A DNA stretch of 56,430 bases from Bacteroidales bacterium (GTDB lineage Bacteria; Bacteroidota; Bacteroidia; Bacteroidales; Tenuifilaceae). Positions 34,801-42,735 of the stretch are shown here, one piece after another (position 1 is the first letter of the stretch; each line of letters begins with the position of its first letter). The notes under the pieces were generated by a model. The model did not search any database and was not told the DNA's origin. It saw only the letters and a program-made list of their open reading frames with translations. The position numbers and the translations under genes are program-made. The stretch spans positions 1 through 56,430 of the forward strand of contig RPRQ01000028.1 of NCBI GenBank assembly GCA_003818205.1, given 5' to 3'.

Positions 34801-36135
34801 GTAACCCCAAGGTTCGTAGTATGATGGGAATATGGTGATGTCCATCCCAATCAAAAGATCGTAGTAGTGCTTGTCGAAAATTCCATCATCGCCATTCAGA
34901 TAACATGGAACAAAGAAAACCTTAACCTTATCGTTGATGGAGTTATTTAAACCTGCTGCTTTTATCCTGTTAAGGATAGGGTCTAGTTCAGGATCTATGA
35001 GATAATGGGTAAGATACGAATTGCTGAGAACAATGATGTTATCGGTATTTTTATCCTTTAGATTTTGGAAAACATCCTTGCGGGGGCCATGGTGGTTTGC
35101 AGGTATAAGTATGAATGCGAGTACTTCCTTTTCAAGCCCATCAACTTTGTTAAGCTTGCCGAGGGCATCGATAAAAATATCAATCCCTTTATTCTTGAAT
35201 TCGTAACGGCCACCAATGCCAGCGATTAGCGCATCCTTTGATACTTCACGTGCAAGCAGTGCTTCGGCCACCTCGTAGAACCTGATTTTTGCCTCAATCC
35301 TGCGGAGTTTAAACTCTTCGTCAATGGGAACAAAGGTGGCTTCAAATCCATTCGGGGTAACCAGATCAACAGGTTTTTCGTGAAACTGTACGCATTCCTT
35401 CGCTGTTATATCGCTAACTGTTGTATAGCAATCGGCATGAATGGCCGATATCTTTTCGAGCGATTGCTTTGAGGCAACGTTGAATTCGTGGGCTTTGCTG
35501 TCGGCATTGTACTTGTCGAGTTTGCTGTACAAGGGGATATTGTTACCTGCAATGCAACGGCCTAGCACTGTTGCATGGGTTGTGAAAATAGTACCTACCT
35601 GTGGCATTTTGCTTTTGAGATACAGCAAGCCTGTTCCGGTCATCCATTCATGGAATTGAGCAACTATTCGATGTCGGAAACTTAAATGGAAATTGGTAAA
35701 GCTTTCTATAGCCTTACCAGCGGTATAGCCAAAAAGCGCAGGTTCAATGTAGTCCCATTGGCCAGTTATTGAGTCGAGTTTGTACTCTTCCCAGAATTCT
35801 TTGAAAATTTCATCTTTTTTTGGGATACACTTGGTAAAATCAACGATGATGGCTATTGGGTTGCTCGGGATATTCCATCGGCCAATCCGAACGATAAGCC
35901 CTTCTTCGTAGGCCTTATTTTTCCATGAGGCGAATAGCTGATTGTCCTCAATGAATTCGGGGTTGTGCTCTGTATCGCGCCAAACATCAGGTCCAATAAG
36001 TATATAGTTGTTTTTCAGTTCGTTTACTAACGATAGCGCTTTGGTAGAAATTACTGTATGTATTCCTCCAACCTTATTGCAAACCTCCCAGCTAACTTCG
36101 AACAGATAATCGGGTTTTAATAGCTTTTCCTTCAT
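31888..36135 (-). CDS. Glycogen synthase (GT3)-alpha-glucan phosphorylase (GT35) fusion
   Basis: 1415 residues. Residues ~8-550 look like eukaryotic-type GT3 glycogen synthase: LFEVSWEVCNKVGGIHTVIS (11-30), FTTHATVLGRCIAGNNIPLY (184-203), and the FPSYYEPWGYTPLES motif (436-450). Residues ~570-1335 are a DUF3417-type GlgP phosphorylase: KLSALDELSKNLWWSWNPDS, YFSMEFGLHTSLKIYSGGLG, HINEGHAAF, and the PLP-lysine segment RPLEASGTSGQKAAMNG with the likely PLP Lys at 1170. A final ~70 residues form a beta-rich tail. One protein thus seems to hold both polymer-making and polymer-breaking domains. It is the last gene of the minus-strand glucan operon, 20 bp after the GH57 gene. Confidence 0.92.
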   Translation of the reverse strand: MKEKLLKPDYLFEVSWEVCNKVGGIHTVISTKALSLVNELKNNYILIGPDVWRDTEHNPEFIEDNQLFASWKNKAYEEGLIVRIGRWNIPSNPIAIIVDFTKCIPKKDEIFKEFWEEYKLDSITGQWDYIEPALFGYTAGKAIESFTNFHLSFRHRIVAQFHEWMTGTGLLYLKSKMPQVGTIFTTHATVLGRCIAGNNIPLYSKLDKYNADSKAHEFNVASKQSLEKISAIHADCYTTVSDITAKECVQFHEKPVDLVTPNGFEATFVPIDEEFKLRRIEAKIRFYEVAEALLAREVSKDALIAGIGGRYEFKNKGIDIFIDALGKLNKVDGLEKEVLAFILIPANHHGPRKDVFQNLKDKNTDNIIVLSNSYLTHYLIDPELDPILNRIKAAGLNNSINDKVKVFFVPCYLNGDDGIFDKHYYDLLIGMDITIFPSYYEPWGYTPLESLAFHVPTITTTLAGFGNWVNTHVTKPHPGIVVIPRTDDNDKDVINQTADTLKEYIKLDNQERNISKDNAFEVSKIALWSNLISYYYRAYNIALKKVESRTQQFTDRNRKEKLPSIERKYRLNKPNWIRLLVQKNIPEKLSALDELSKNLWWSWNPDSVELFESIDPALWAKCEQNPILFLEKITFTRYQELENDTAFVEKLHTIYLQFTSYMMNKYKRKEPKIAYFSMEFGLHTSLKIYSGGLGVLAGDYLKEASDRNTDIIGIGLLYRYGYFTQKLSSTGQQVAAYDQQNFTQTLASPVRDENGKWRTISIALPGRNLYARLWKVEVGRTDLYLMDTDFEENLVQDRTITHHLYGGDLENRFKQEMLLGIGGIRTLKELGIDPDVYHINEGHAAFIGLEQLRWHIHDNKLSFSDAIEVVRSCSLFTTHTPVPAGHDSFTEDLVRTYMSHYPDRLKITWEQFMNLGRMNPGNITEKFSMSHLAANLSQEINGVSWLHGEVSKKMFVGLWPGYYHDELHVSYVTNGVHYPTWTAKEWRNLYESIDLRANFNYPNPSWDQIANIPDDKVWSIRNNQRQKLIDLIKTRLNNPDTIKFESPRNIVDIQENISSKALTLGFARRFATYKRAHLLFKDLQRLSEILNNEEMPVQLFFAGKAHPNDKAGQDLIKRIIEISKMPEFLGRIIFLQNYDMELARNMVQGVDIWLNTPTRPLEASGTSGQKAAMNGVLNFSVLDGWWVEGYREGAGWAISQDNTYQQQDFQDELDAEQIYSLLENEIVPMYYTRNNEDIPEKWVSYIKKSISQVASNFTTTRMMRDYENRFYFKLFERSKRIKANDFDLAKTLSNWKKRITKAWDTLEVIQVKQFNTAFEAIILGKEYTSELILDLGELCVNDIGVELVVADLIESNEVKIKRVHDFILHSLDGTRATFKLSIVPVDPGAFDCGIRIFAKNPELPHRMDFCLVRWV

Positions 36136-36155
36136 TTTGGGTCGATTTTATTTGC

Positions 36156-37631
36156 TTATCTTTTCTTTAAAGTTGTAGATTTTAGGTTGTTTAACCCTTT
36201 TACCTTTTTTGGCTCGGAGCCCTTATTTGTTTTTTGGGACTTAGTCTTTTCTTCTTTTGGTTTAACCTTGTCCTCAACCTTATTCTTTATCGCTTTTTTT
36301 ATTGGTGCTTTCTTTACAGCAACCCTTTTCTTTTTTGGGGCGTTCATTTTCTGAAATTCTTTCAGCTCTTTTACTTTTTCTTCGAGAGTTTTGAGCATGC
36401 TTGCTACCTCTTCAGGCGTAGAACTGTTGGGAACTCCTTGCTCTTTCATTTTATTGTTAACCCTAATGGTAAAATCGCTAAGAATATTCATGAAATTGAT
36501 AAACGCCTCGTAGGGTGTATCGTAGGGGTTGAAGTACTTATGCACATCGCCATCGCTAAACCACTTTGTGCACATGTAGTAGAAATGGTCGCTTGTTTGA
36601 AGATATTTCCAGTCGCGTTGAATATCACTATCATCGATTCGGCTAATTCTATCAGTAAAGGAGTATAGGTTGTTGAAAGCCTCATCCTGCAAATCGTTTC
36701 CAAGCCAAGCGGTTAGGTCTCGCTCCTCATCAGCCCAGGAAATGGGGTGGGGGACATGAAGGATTGAAACGGGTTGATGCTTTTCCGCTGCTTCGGATGG
36801 GGTAAGGAATTCGAAATGCCCATCGTTGAATATCTTACGAGGGAATGCGTGCATAAAGTTGAAAATTCCTGTTTCCTCCCATTGATGTTCGCCAAAGGTT
36901 TCGTAATCCATGAAAAGATTCACGATTTCGTCTCGGGGTTCAATCTTTTTAAGCCACGATACGTATTTTTCAGCGGTAAGCGGCCATTCACTCCAACCAT
37001 GGTTGGAAAATCGGAAGGCGATATCATCGCTTAGCCTAAAGTTTTTAAGTAGAAGCCGAAGTTTAGGGTTAATGGCATTGTTGTATAGATAGTTCGAACT
37101 TTTCCATCCAAGAATATGCTTTGCCCCTTCGGTAAGCATTGCCTTAAAGCCCATGTCGGCAACCATTGCGCCAATCTCATCGGAGTAAATTAGCTCTGTG
37201 TTACGGAACGTTTTTGGTTTTTTGCCGAACAACTCCTTGATTCTATCGCTGTGGGCTGTAACTTGATTCTCGAACTCTGCTCTATTCTTTAATGATGATA
37301 GTGAGTGCGAATAGGTTTCGGCAAGGAACTCAACGCACCCCGTTTCGGCAAGTTTTTGAAAGCTAACGAGTACATCAGGAGCGTACATTTCGAACTGATC
37401 GAGCGCAGTGCCTGATATCGAGTAGGCTATTTTAAACCGAGAGCCGAATTCGTTGATGAGATCGAGCATCAGCTTGTTTGTGGGCAGGTAGCACTTTTCT
37501 GCTACTTTTCGCATGATTGAACGGTTCGCAAATTCATCGAAGTAGTTATGGTATTCACCGATATCGAAGAATCTGTATCTGCGAAGCCTAAAAGGTTGGT
37601 GTACCTGAAAGTAGAAGCAAATTGTCTTCAT
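36156..37631 (-). CDS. GH57-family glycoside hydrolase (alpha-amylase/branching type)
   Basis: 491 residues. The GH57 barrel fills residues ~1-400: CFYFQVHQPFRLRRY, the likely nucleophile Glu in FRNTELIYSDE, and the likely acid Asp in NLFMDYETFGEHQW. Members are alpha-amylases, 4-alpha-glucanotransferases or branching enzymes, and the sequence does not decide which. Residues ~430-491 are a lysine-rich tail (KKRVAVKKAPIKKAIKN) of unclear use. It lies in the glucan operon: 18 bp after the GT4 gene and 20 bp before the synthase-phosphorylase fusion. No GlgB-type GH13 branching enzyme is in the window, so this could be the branching activity. Confidence 0.9.
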   Translation of the reverse strand: MKTICFYFQVHQPFRLRRYRFFDIGEYHNYFDEFANRSIMRKVAEKCYLPTNKLMLDLINEFGSRFKIAYSISGTALDQFEMYAPDVLVSFQKLAETGCVEFLAETYSHSLSSLKNRAEFENQVTAHSDRIKELFGKKPKTFRNTELIYSDEIGAMVADMGFKAMLTEGAKHILGWKSSNYLYNNAINPKLRLLLKNFRLSDDIAFRFSNHGWSEWPLTAEKYVSWLKKIEPRDEIVNLFMDYETFGEHQWEETGIFNFMHAFPRKIFNDGHFEFLTPSEAAEKHQPVSILHVPHPISWADEERDLTAWLGNDLQDEAFNNLYSFTDRISRIDDSDIQRDWKYLQTSDHFYYMCTKWFSDGDVHKYFNPYDTPYEAFINFMNILSDFTIRVNNKMKEQGVPNSSTPEEVASMLKTLEEKVKELKEFQKMNAPKKKRVAVKKAPIKKAIKNKVEDKVKPKEEKTKSQKTNKGSEPKKVKGLNNLKSTTLKKR

Positions 37632-37649
37632 TAGTATGCTATTTACTTG

Positions 37650-38939
37650 TTACTGATTTGAAATCATTGATTCGTAAACCCCTTTAACGCCATCGGCAGC
37701 ATTCTCCCATTTAAGGTTGTTCACCTCTTCCTGACCATATTTGATAAAGAAGTTGGATAAGGCTTTATAGCTGAGCAGCCCGTAAATGCTATCGGCCATG
37801 GCATCAATATCCCAAAAGTCAATTTTTAGGGCATACTTTAATACCTCGGCAACTCCCGATTGCTTTGAGATTATAACAGGGACATTTGATCGCATAGCTT
37901 CCAAGGGGCTAATGCCAAAAGGTTCGGAGACCGAAGGCATAACGTAAACATCGCTCATCTGGAACATTCGGTTAACATCGGATCCTTTTAGAAACCCTGT
38001 GAAGTGAAATTTGTGTGATATTCCCAGCTCTGCAACCCGACGAATCATCCTGTTGAGCATGTCGCCGCTGCCAGCCATTACAAAGCGAACATTTGTGTTC
38101 TTCTTCAGAACTTTATTTGCTGCTTCAACGAAATAGTCGGGTCCTTTTTGGAAGGTTACCCTTCCAAGGAATGTTACTATCTGTTCGGGAACCTTTTTGT
38201 TGAATTCATCGAATTTGTAGTCATTACCGAAGTCAACAGCATTATGAACAGTTATTACTTTTTCCTCGGGGATACCATATTTTGTGATAACGATATTCCT
38301 TGTTAGGTTGCTAACGGTGATAACCTTGTCGGCAACAATCATCCCCCGGCGTTCGATTTCGAATACGTTTTTATTAATATTCTCTCCGCTACGATCGAAT
38401 TCGGTTGCATGAACATGGATAACTAGCGGTTTCCCCGAAATCATTTTAGCGGCAATCCCAGCAGGGTAGGTTAACCAATCGTGGGCATGGATAACATCAA
38501 AGGTTTGGCTTACGGCCAGTTTTGTGGCAATTAACGCGTATCGGGTTACCTCATCCATTAGGGTGATGCCGTATCTGCCCGAGAATTTGAACTTTCGGGC
38601 GGTAGTGCTTTCGTTGTATTTGGTTTTCTCCAGCTCCGATTGCTCGATGAGCCTCTGATACTCCTCGGGATCGACGTAAGGAATAATATTAGAGCTGATT
38701 TCGAGGTATTGGATTCTACGCCAGAACTCCTCCATCTCAAACTTGGTATGACTTATATCGATATCTTCGGCTGCAACTAAACGGATGGATGAGTTATCTT
38801 CATCGCCAAAAGTTTTTGGAACAACAAAAATGACCTCAATATTCTTTTTGGCTAAACCTTGCGTCAGCCCAAAGCAAGCAGTGCCTAACCCTCCGGTAAT
38901 ATGAGGTGGAAACTCCCATCCAAACATCAATACTTTCAT
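37650..38939 (-). CDS. GT4 glycosyltransferase of the glycogen synthase type
   Basis: 429 residues, GT-B fold. The N-terminal half opens MKVLMFGWEFPPHITGGLGT, the synthase-type start with the glycine loop, and has HVHATEFDRSGENINK. The C-terminal half shows VTFLGRVTFQKGPDYFVEA, FVMAGSGDM and PSVSEPFGISPLEAMRSNVP, the sugar-nucleotide site. It probably transfers glucose from UDP- or ADP-glucose to a glucan or to maltose. It is the second gene of the operon: 154 bp after the debranching enzyme, 18 bp before the GH57 gene. ATG at 38937-38939. Confidence 0.88.
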   Translation of the reverse strand: MKVLMFGWEFPPHITGGLGTACFGLTQGLAKKNIEVIFVVPKTFGDEDNSSIRLVAAEDIDISHTKFEMEEFWRRIQYLEISSNIIPYVDPEEYQRLIEQSELEKTKYNESTTARKFKFSGRYGITLMDEVTRYALIATKLAVSQTFDVIHAHDWLTYPAGIAAKMISGKPLVIHVHATEFDRSGENINKNVFEIERRGMIVADKVITVSNLTRNIVITKYGIPEEKVITVHNAVDFGNDYKFDEFNKKVPEQIVTFLGRVTFQKGPDYFVEAANKVLKKNTNVRFVMAGSGDMLNRMIRRVAELGISHKFHFTGFLKGSDVNRMFQMSDVYVMPSVSEPFGISPLEAMRSNVPVIISKQSGVAEVLKYALKIDFWDIDAMADSIYGLLSYKALSNFFIKYGQEEVNNLKWENAADGVKGVYESMISNQ

Positions 38940-39093
38940 GCTTTACGGTTTTGCAACAGTTTTTTTAGATATATTGTAATCTTACTTTGTAGCTAAGATA
39001 TTTTGGAACGCTGGAATTATGTTGTAAGTGACTTTTTGTTTATTTCATTATTCCATAGTTTCAAGATTCCATATTATATGGTTTACTGCTAGG

Positions 39094-41034
39094 CTAACTA
39101 TGCTTTTCAACCATTTTAACGATTCTTAAAATCTCGGCAACGCTCCATGCTTGAGATATTGTGCCATTGGGTCGTTGCGGCGGATCACCATCGTAAACCT
39201 CAGCGATAGAGCATATTCCGTATGTGCACATTTCGCTTTGGAACGATTCGATAATTTTTTGGCCTATCGGGATGGCCGATTTTCCATGAATTTTAAAGTG
39301 TGCATCCATGAAATGCCCGAGTAGCCATGGCCATGCAGTTCCCTGATGGTAGGCTGAGTCGCGTGTTGCCTGATCGCCTTCGTACCTCCCTTTATATTCT
39401 GGGTTCATTGGGGCTAACGTTCTTAACCCTTTTGGTGTGAAGAGTTCACGCTCAACAACATCAATTATGCTTCGTTTCAACTCATCGTCAATGGGGCTAA
39501 AGGGTAACGATGCTGCGAAAATCTGATTGGGCCGAACGTATAGGTTTTGCCCTGCTTCATCAACATAATCGGCTAAATGGCCCTTCTCGGAATTCCAAAA
39601 AACAGTATTGAATGAGTTTTTTGTTAACTCGGCTATTCTAAGCCACTCCTTTACAAATTTACTATCCCTGTTGACTATTGCAAGATCGATAGTAAACATA
39701 ATTGCGTTGTACCATAGCGCATTAATTTCAACGTCATAGCCAATTCGTGGCGTAACTGGTTTTCCATCGACAACAGCATCCATCCAGGTAAGCGCATACC
39801 CTTTCTCTCCGGCCCAGATTAGTCCATTGTTGTGCATCTTGATGTTGTATGAAAGCCCTTCGTGATAACCTTTAAGAATGGCTTTCATCTTTTTCCCATA
39901 GTCCTTCCAAACATCAACCTTATTCTTGGTATAATCGGCGTATTGTTGAATAGCCCAGAAGTACCAAAGCGGAGCATCAACTGAGTTGAATGATGCTGAT
40001 TTTGCTCTGCCAACATTGGGGAATAATCCGTTTTTCAGCTCTGAGGAGAGGGAGTCGAGCACCGCTTTGCACGATTTTGGATCGTCAATGGCGAGTGTCA
40101 GCCCAGGAAGCGAAATGAATGTATCGCGCCCCCATTGTCCAAACCATGGATAACCTGCAATGATATTGGTGAATTTTTGATGATGAATAATAAACTGCCG
40201 AGCAGCATTGGATAGGCAGCTCTTGAAACTATTTTTAAGAGGACGCTTGTGCAGCACCGTATTGAATTTTTTTGTCAATGTACCCGGAATTACTTCTGAG
40301 GTAGCTGCTGAGAAGATAATGCTTTCCCCTTTTTTGATTGAAACCTCAAAATAGCCTGGTACAAAAAGATCCTCATGCCCCTCGTACCCTCGATTCAGCT
40401 CTTCCTTGTATTCAAAGTTGTAGTACCAATCGGGAGAGGGGATATATTCGCTCTTCTTATTCATTTGAAGATGAAGGTACGGAAACCCTGTGTATAGGCG
40501 ATACTTAACCCCATTGAGAATTTCTTTGTAGCGAGTATCGGCCCACATGTTGGCCTTACTGAGGCTATGAGCATTTCTAAATGCCAAAAAGGGTTTGATT
40601 CTGATTTTTGTAGGGCTATGAGCATCAACCAGGGTGTAGCGAATCATAAACTGCTCCTCATCATGCACGAAAAGAAGTTCTTTCTTGAGGATTGCACCCC
40701 CTACCCTATAGGTAATTGTAGGCGTTAACTCGCTTTCAAAATCAACGATATATTTATGGCCCCTTGGCTCATATATACCAGGGAAGCGGTGAATCCCTAG
40801 GTTGAAGTGTTGACCTTTTTGAATGATGGTTTCATCGATAGACGATAGAAGAACGTGAGGTTCGCCTTCGAATTGGTCGAGCGGTAAAACCATTAACCCA
40901 TGGTATTTACGGGTATTGCAGAGCACAATTGTTGTACTGAAATATCCGCCAGCTCTGTTGGTGCTAAGTATTTCACGATTAAGTGAGTACTCTAAGTTGA
41001 CCAGCTCCTTTTTATCAAATTCAAGATATTTCAT
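39094..41034 (-). CDS. Glycogen debranching enzyme (amylo-alpha-1,6-glucosidase type)
   Basis: 646 residues. The N-terminal GDE domain (LEYSLNREILSTNRAGGYFS, TRKYHGLMVLPLDQF) is followed by an (alpha/alpha)6 barrel: IIAGYPWFGQWGRDTFISLPG (catalytic Asp), NSVDAPLWYFWAIQQY, and the end TAWPWLLGHFMDAHF. It removes alpha-1,6 branch stubs from glycogen. The frame can be opened by an ATG at 41103, but MKYLEFDKKELVNLEY at 41034 matches the family's usual start, so it is preferred. First gene of the minus-strand glucan operon. Palindromic element copy D sits 108 bp upstream, in the region that should carry the operon's promoter. Confidence 0.92.
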   Translation of the reverse strand: MKYLEFDKKELVNLEYSLNREILSTNRAGGYFSTTIVLCNTRKYHGLMVLPLDQFEGEPHVLLSSIDETIIQKGQHFNLGIHRFPGIYEPRGHKYIVDFESELTPTITYRVGGAILKKELLFVHDEEQFMIRYTLVDAHSPTKIRIKPFLAFRNAHSLSKANMWADTRYKEILNGVKYRLYTGFPYLHLQMNKKSEYIPSPDWYYNFEYKEELNRGYEGHEDLFVPGYFEVSIKKGESIIFSAATSEVIPGTLTKKFNTVLHKRPLKNSFKSCLSNAARQFIIHHQKFTNIIAGYPWFGQWGRDTFISLPGLTLAIDDPKSCKAVLDSLSSELKNGLFPNVGRAKSASFNSVDAPLWYFWAIQQYADYTKNKVDVWKDYGKKMKAILKGYHEGLSYNIKMHNNGLIWAGEKGYALTWMDAVVDGKPVTPRIGYDVEINALWYNAIMFTIDLAIVNRDSKFVKEWLRIAELTKNSFNTVFWNSEKGHLADYVDEAGQNLYVRPNQIFAASLPFSPIDDELKRSIIDVVERELFTPKGLRTLAPMNPEYKGRYEGDQATRDSAYHQGTAWPWLLGHFMDAHFKIHGKSAIPIGQKIIESFQSEMCTYGICSIAEVYDGDPPQRPNGTISQAWSVAEILRIVKMVEKHS

Positions 41035-41142
41035 TGCTTGTAGATAATTTGGTTTATATTGCCTAATTATGTTGAACCTTTTGTAAATAGTTGATGGTGA
41101 CATGAGATATTTTTCTCAAAATCTAATTATTTCGGGATATGT

Positions 41143-41248
41143 CTAGTGTTAAGTTAAGCAAGAAATAACTTATATCCCTGTTATAGTTTTGAACCCCGAC
41201 AGGGGATGAAAGCCAGAATATAACATTTTACACTTAACATAACACAAG
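41143..41248. mobile_element. CTAG-ended palindromic element, copy D (variant core)
   Basis: 106 bp from CTAG at 41143 to CAAG at 41245-41248, with inverted ends (CTAGTGTTAAGTTAAG against the complement of CTTAACATAACACAAG). The core differs from copies A and B: arms ATCCCTGT (41174-41181) and ACAGGGGAT (41199-41207). It lies between the divergent debranching-enzyme and lipoprotein genes. Confidence 0.7.
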
Positions 41249-41340
41249 TAGAAATACTGCTGAAATATCTGCTAATAAATGCACTAACAATTTAGTGCTT
41301 TTTTATGAGGGAGTGGGTATGTTTCACTTTAAAATTTGGT

Positions 41341-41348
41341 TAACTTTG
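41341..41348 (+). promoter_or_regulatory. -7 promoter box (TAACTTTG) for the TlpA-like lipoprotein gene
   Basis: TAnnTTTG match 93 bp before the preferred start at 41442 (37 bp before the alternative ATG at 41385). No clear -33 element. Confidence 0.4.
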
Positions 41349-41441
41349 CGTTAAAATGATGATTTAGATCACCATTTGGTGAGAATGGTAGCTAATCTAA
41401 TAATAAATGAGTTTTTTGCACAGCTAGTAATTGTTATATCA

Positions 41442-42629
41442 ATGGGTTTTATTCATTTTCTTTTAAAGAAATCATACATATCGGTTCTATTTTTCCTTTT
41501 AGCTATAATTCAAGGTTGCGTTTATCGGGTCGATAGGGTTACCGTGGAAGGTCAACTCATTGGAAATGTTCAGTCATACCTGTATTTCAGCAGCTTTGAA
41601 GATGAACGGTTGGTTTTATTCGATTCCGTTAAAACAACTTCGAAAGGATATTTTCAGCTTACTCTAAATGTCGAAAACTGTCGCTTTGTTACCATTGGGT
41701 TAGATAAAGCTAAATCTCCAATCATTCTCCTTATACAGCCTGGGGACTATATTCGCATTCAGGCCAATGATTCGTCCCTAAGCGATTATAGAGTTTTTGG
41801 CTCCAGCGGTTCAGCATTAGTTCGAAGTTTAACCTCTTCGATGAAAAAAACCAAGCAGCAAATCGACTCTTTAAGGAGAGTTTATAATGCTAACCTTGAG
41901 AGCATAGAGGTTGATTCTATTAGACATGAACTTGATAGTACCTTTAGATTAATAATTGTGAATCATCGGAATTATTTATACGATTTTGTAAAGGATAACC
42001 CTTTTTCGCCAGCATCCATTTTAGCCCTTTTTCAATCCTACGATTCTTTAAACCCTGTGTTTGATTATGCAAAGGATCGGAAATTATTCCGATTAGTCGA
42101 TTCAACATTGCTTTCGGTGTATTCGTCAAATAGTATGGTTAATGCTTATCATTCAAGGATTCAGCAATTGGATTCGCTTTATGAGCGAAGCGTTAAGCGT
42201 GATTTAATGTATAAGGTTGGTGAGGTGCTGCCGAATGTTGGCTACCCGCTAATCACAGGTGAAAACCTTTTCATAAACGGTATATGGTTTAGGTATATTC
42301 TTGTTGATTTTCAGGGTTCTTGGTGTGAACGTTGCAAGAGGAATAGTTCCTACCTGAAAGAGGTATATAAAGAGTATGCACCAAAAGGTCTCGTAGTGCT
42401 TCAGGTAACGTTGGGGGTAACCCCTGATTCATTAAGGGCTTCGGTGCTAAGGGATAGCTTAATGTGGTATAATGCTTGCGTGCCAGATATGTACAATTCA
42501 AGACTGCTTGATACTTTAAGAGTGTCGAGCATTCCATCGAACTATATTGCCGATAGGTGGGGAACTATTAAGGCAACAAATTTAAGCGGGGCTAAGCTAC
42601 GGTTGAAGTTAAGCGAACTATTACCTTAA
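41442..42629 (+). CDS. TlpA/DUF4369-type thioredoxin-fold lipoprotein with CXXC
   Basis: 395 residues from the ATG at 41442. The signal (LLKKSYISVLFFLLAIIQGC) ends in a lipobox Cys, so the protein is probably lipid-anchored. The N-terminal beta domain is DUF4369-like (VTVEGQLIGNVQSYLYFSSF), then a helical linker, then a thioredoxin-like domain with DFQGSWCERCKRNSSYLK, an intact CxxC. Such lipoproteins reduce or isomerise disulphides in the periplasm, but no partner is known here. The frame opens further up with TTG at 41376 or ATG at 41385; the later ATG gives a normal lipoprotein signal. Confidence 0.82.
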   Translation: MGFIHFLLKKSYISVLFFLLAIIQGCVYRVDRVTVEGQLIGNVQSYLYFSSFEDERLVLFDSVKTTSKGYFQLTLNVENCRFVTIGLDKAKSPIILLIQPGDYIRIQANDSSLSDYRVFGSSGSALVRSLTSSMKKTKQQIDSLRRVYNANLESIEVDSIRHELDSTFRLIIVNHRNYLYDFVKDNPFSPASILALFQSYDSLNPVFDYAKDRKLFRLVDSTLLSVYSSNSMVNAYHSRIQQLDSLYERSVKRDLMYKVGEVLPNVGYPLITGENLFINGIWFRYILVDFQGSWCERCKRNSSYLKEVYKEYAPKGLVVLQVTLGVTPDSLRASVLRDSLMWYNACVPDMYNSRLLDTLRVSSIPSNYIADRWGTIKATNLSGAKLRLKLSELLP

Positions 42630-42676
42630 CGGCTATCCTTTACCAAAAAAAAGATTTTTATTTCGACTTGAATGAT

Positions 42677-42684
42677 TAAATTTG
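42677..42684 (+). promoter_or_regulatory. -7 promoter box (TAAATTTG) for the second thioredoxin-like gene
   Basis: TAnnTTTG match 51 bp before the ATG at 42736. No clear -33 element. Confidence 0.4.
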
Positions 42685-42735
42685 CTTTAATGGGTGTCAA
42701 TTTTTTTTAGAATGTTGAATTAAGATAATTTTACG

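Noticed and set aside
36234-36668. 144-residue plus-strand frame opposite the GH57 gene
   Set aside because: The Phe/Leu-rich protein is just the antisense of the Lys-rich tail (AAA/AAG read as TTT/CTT).
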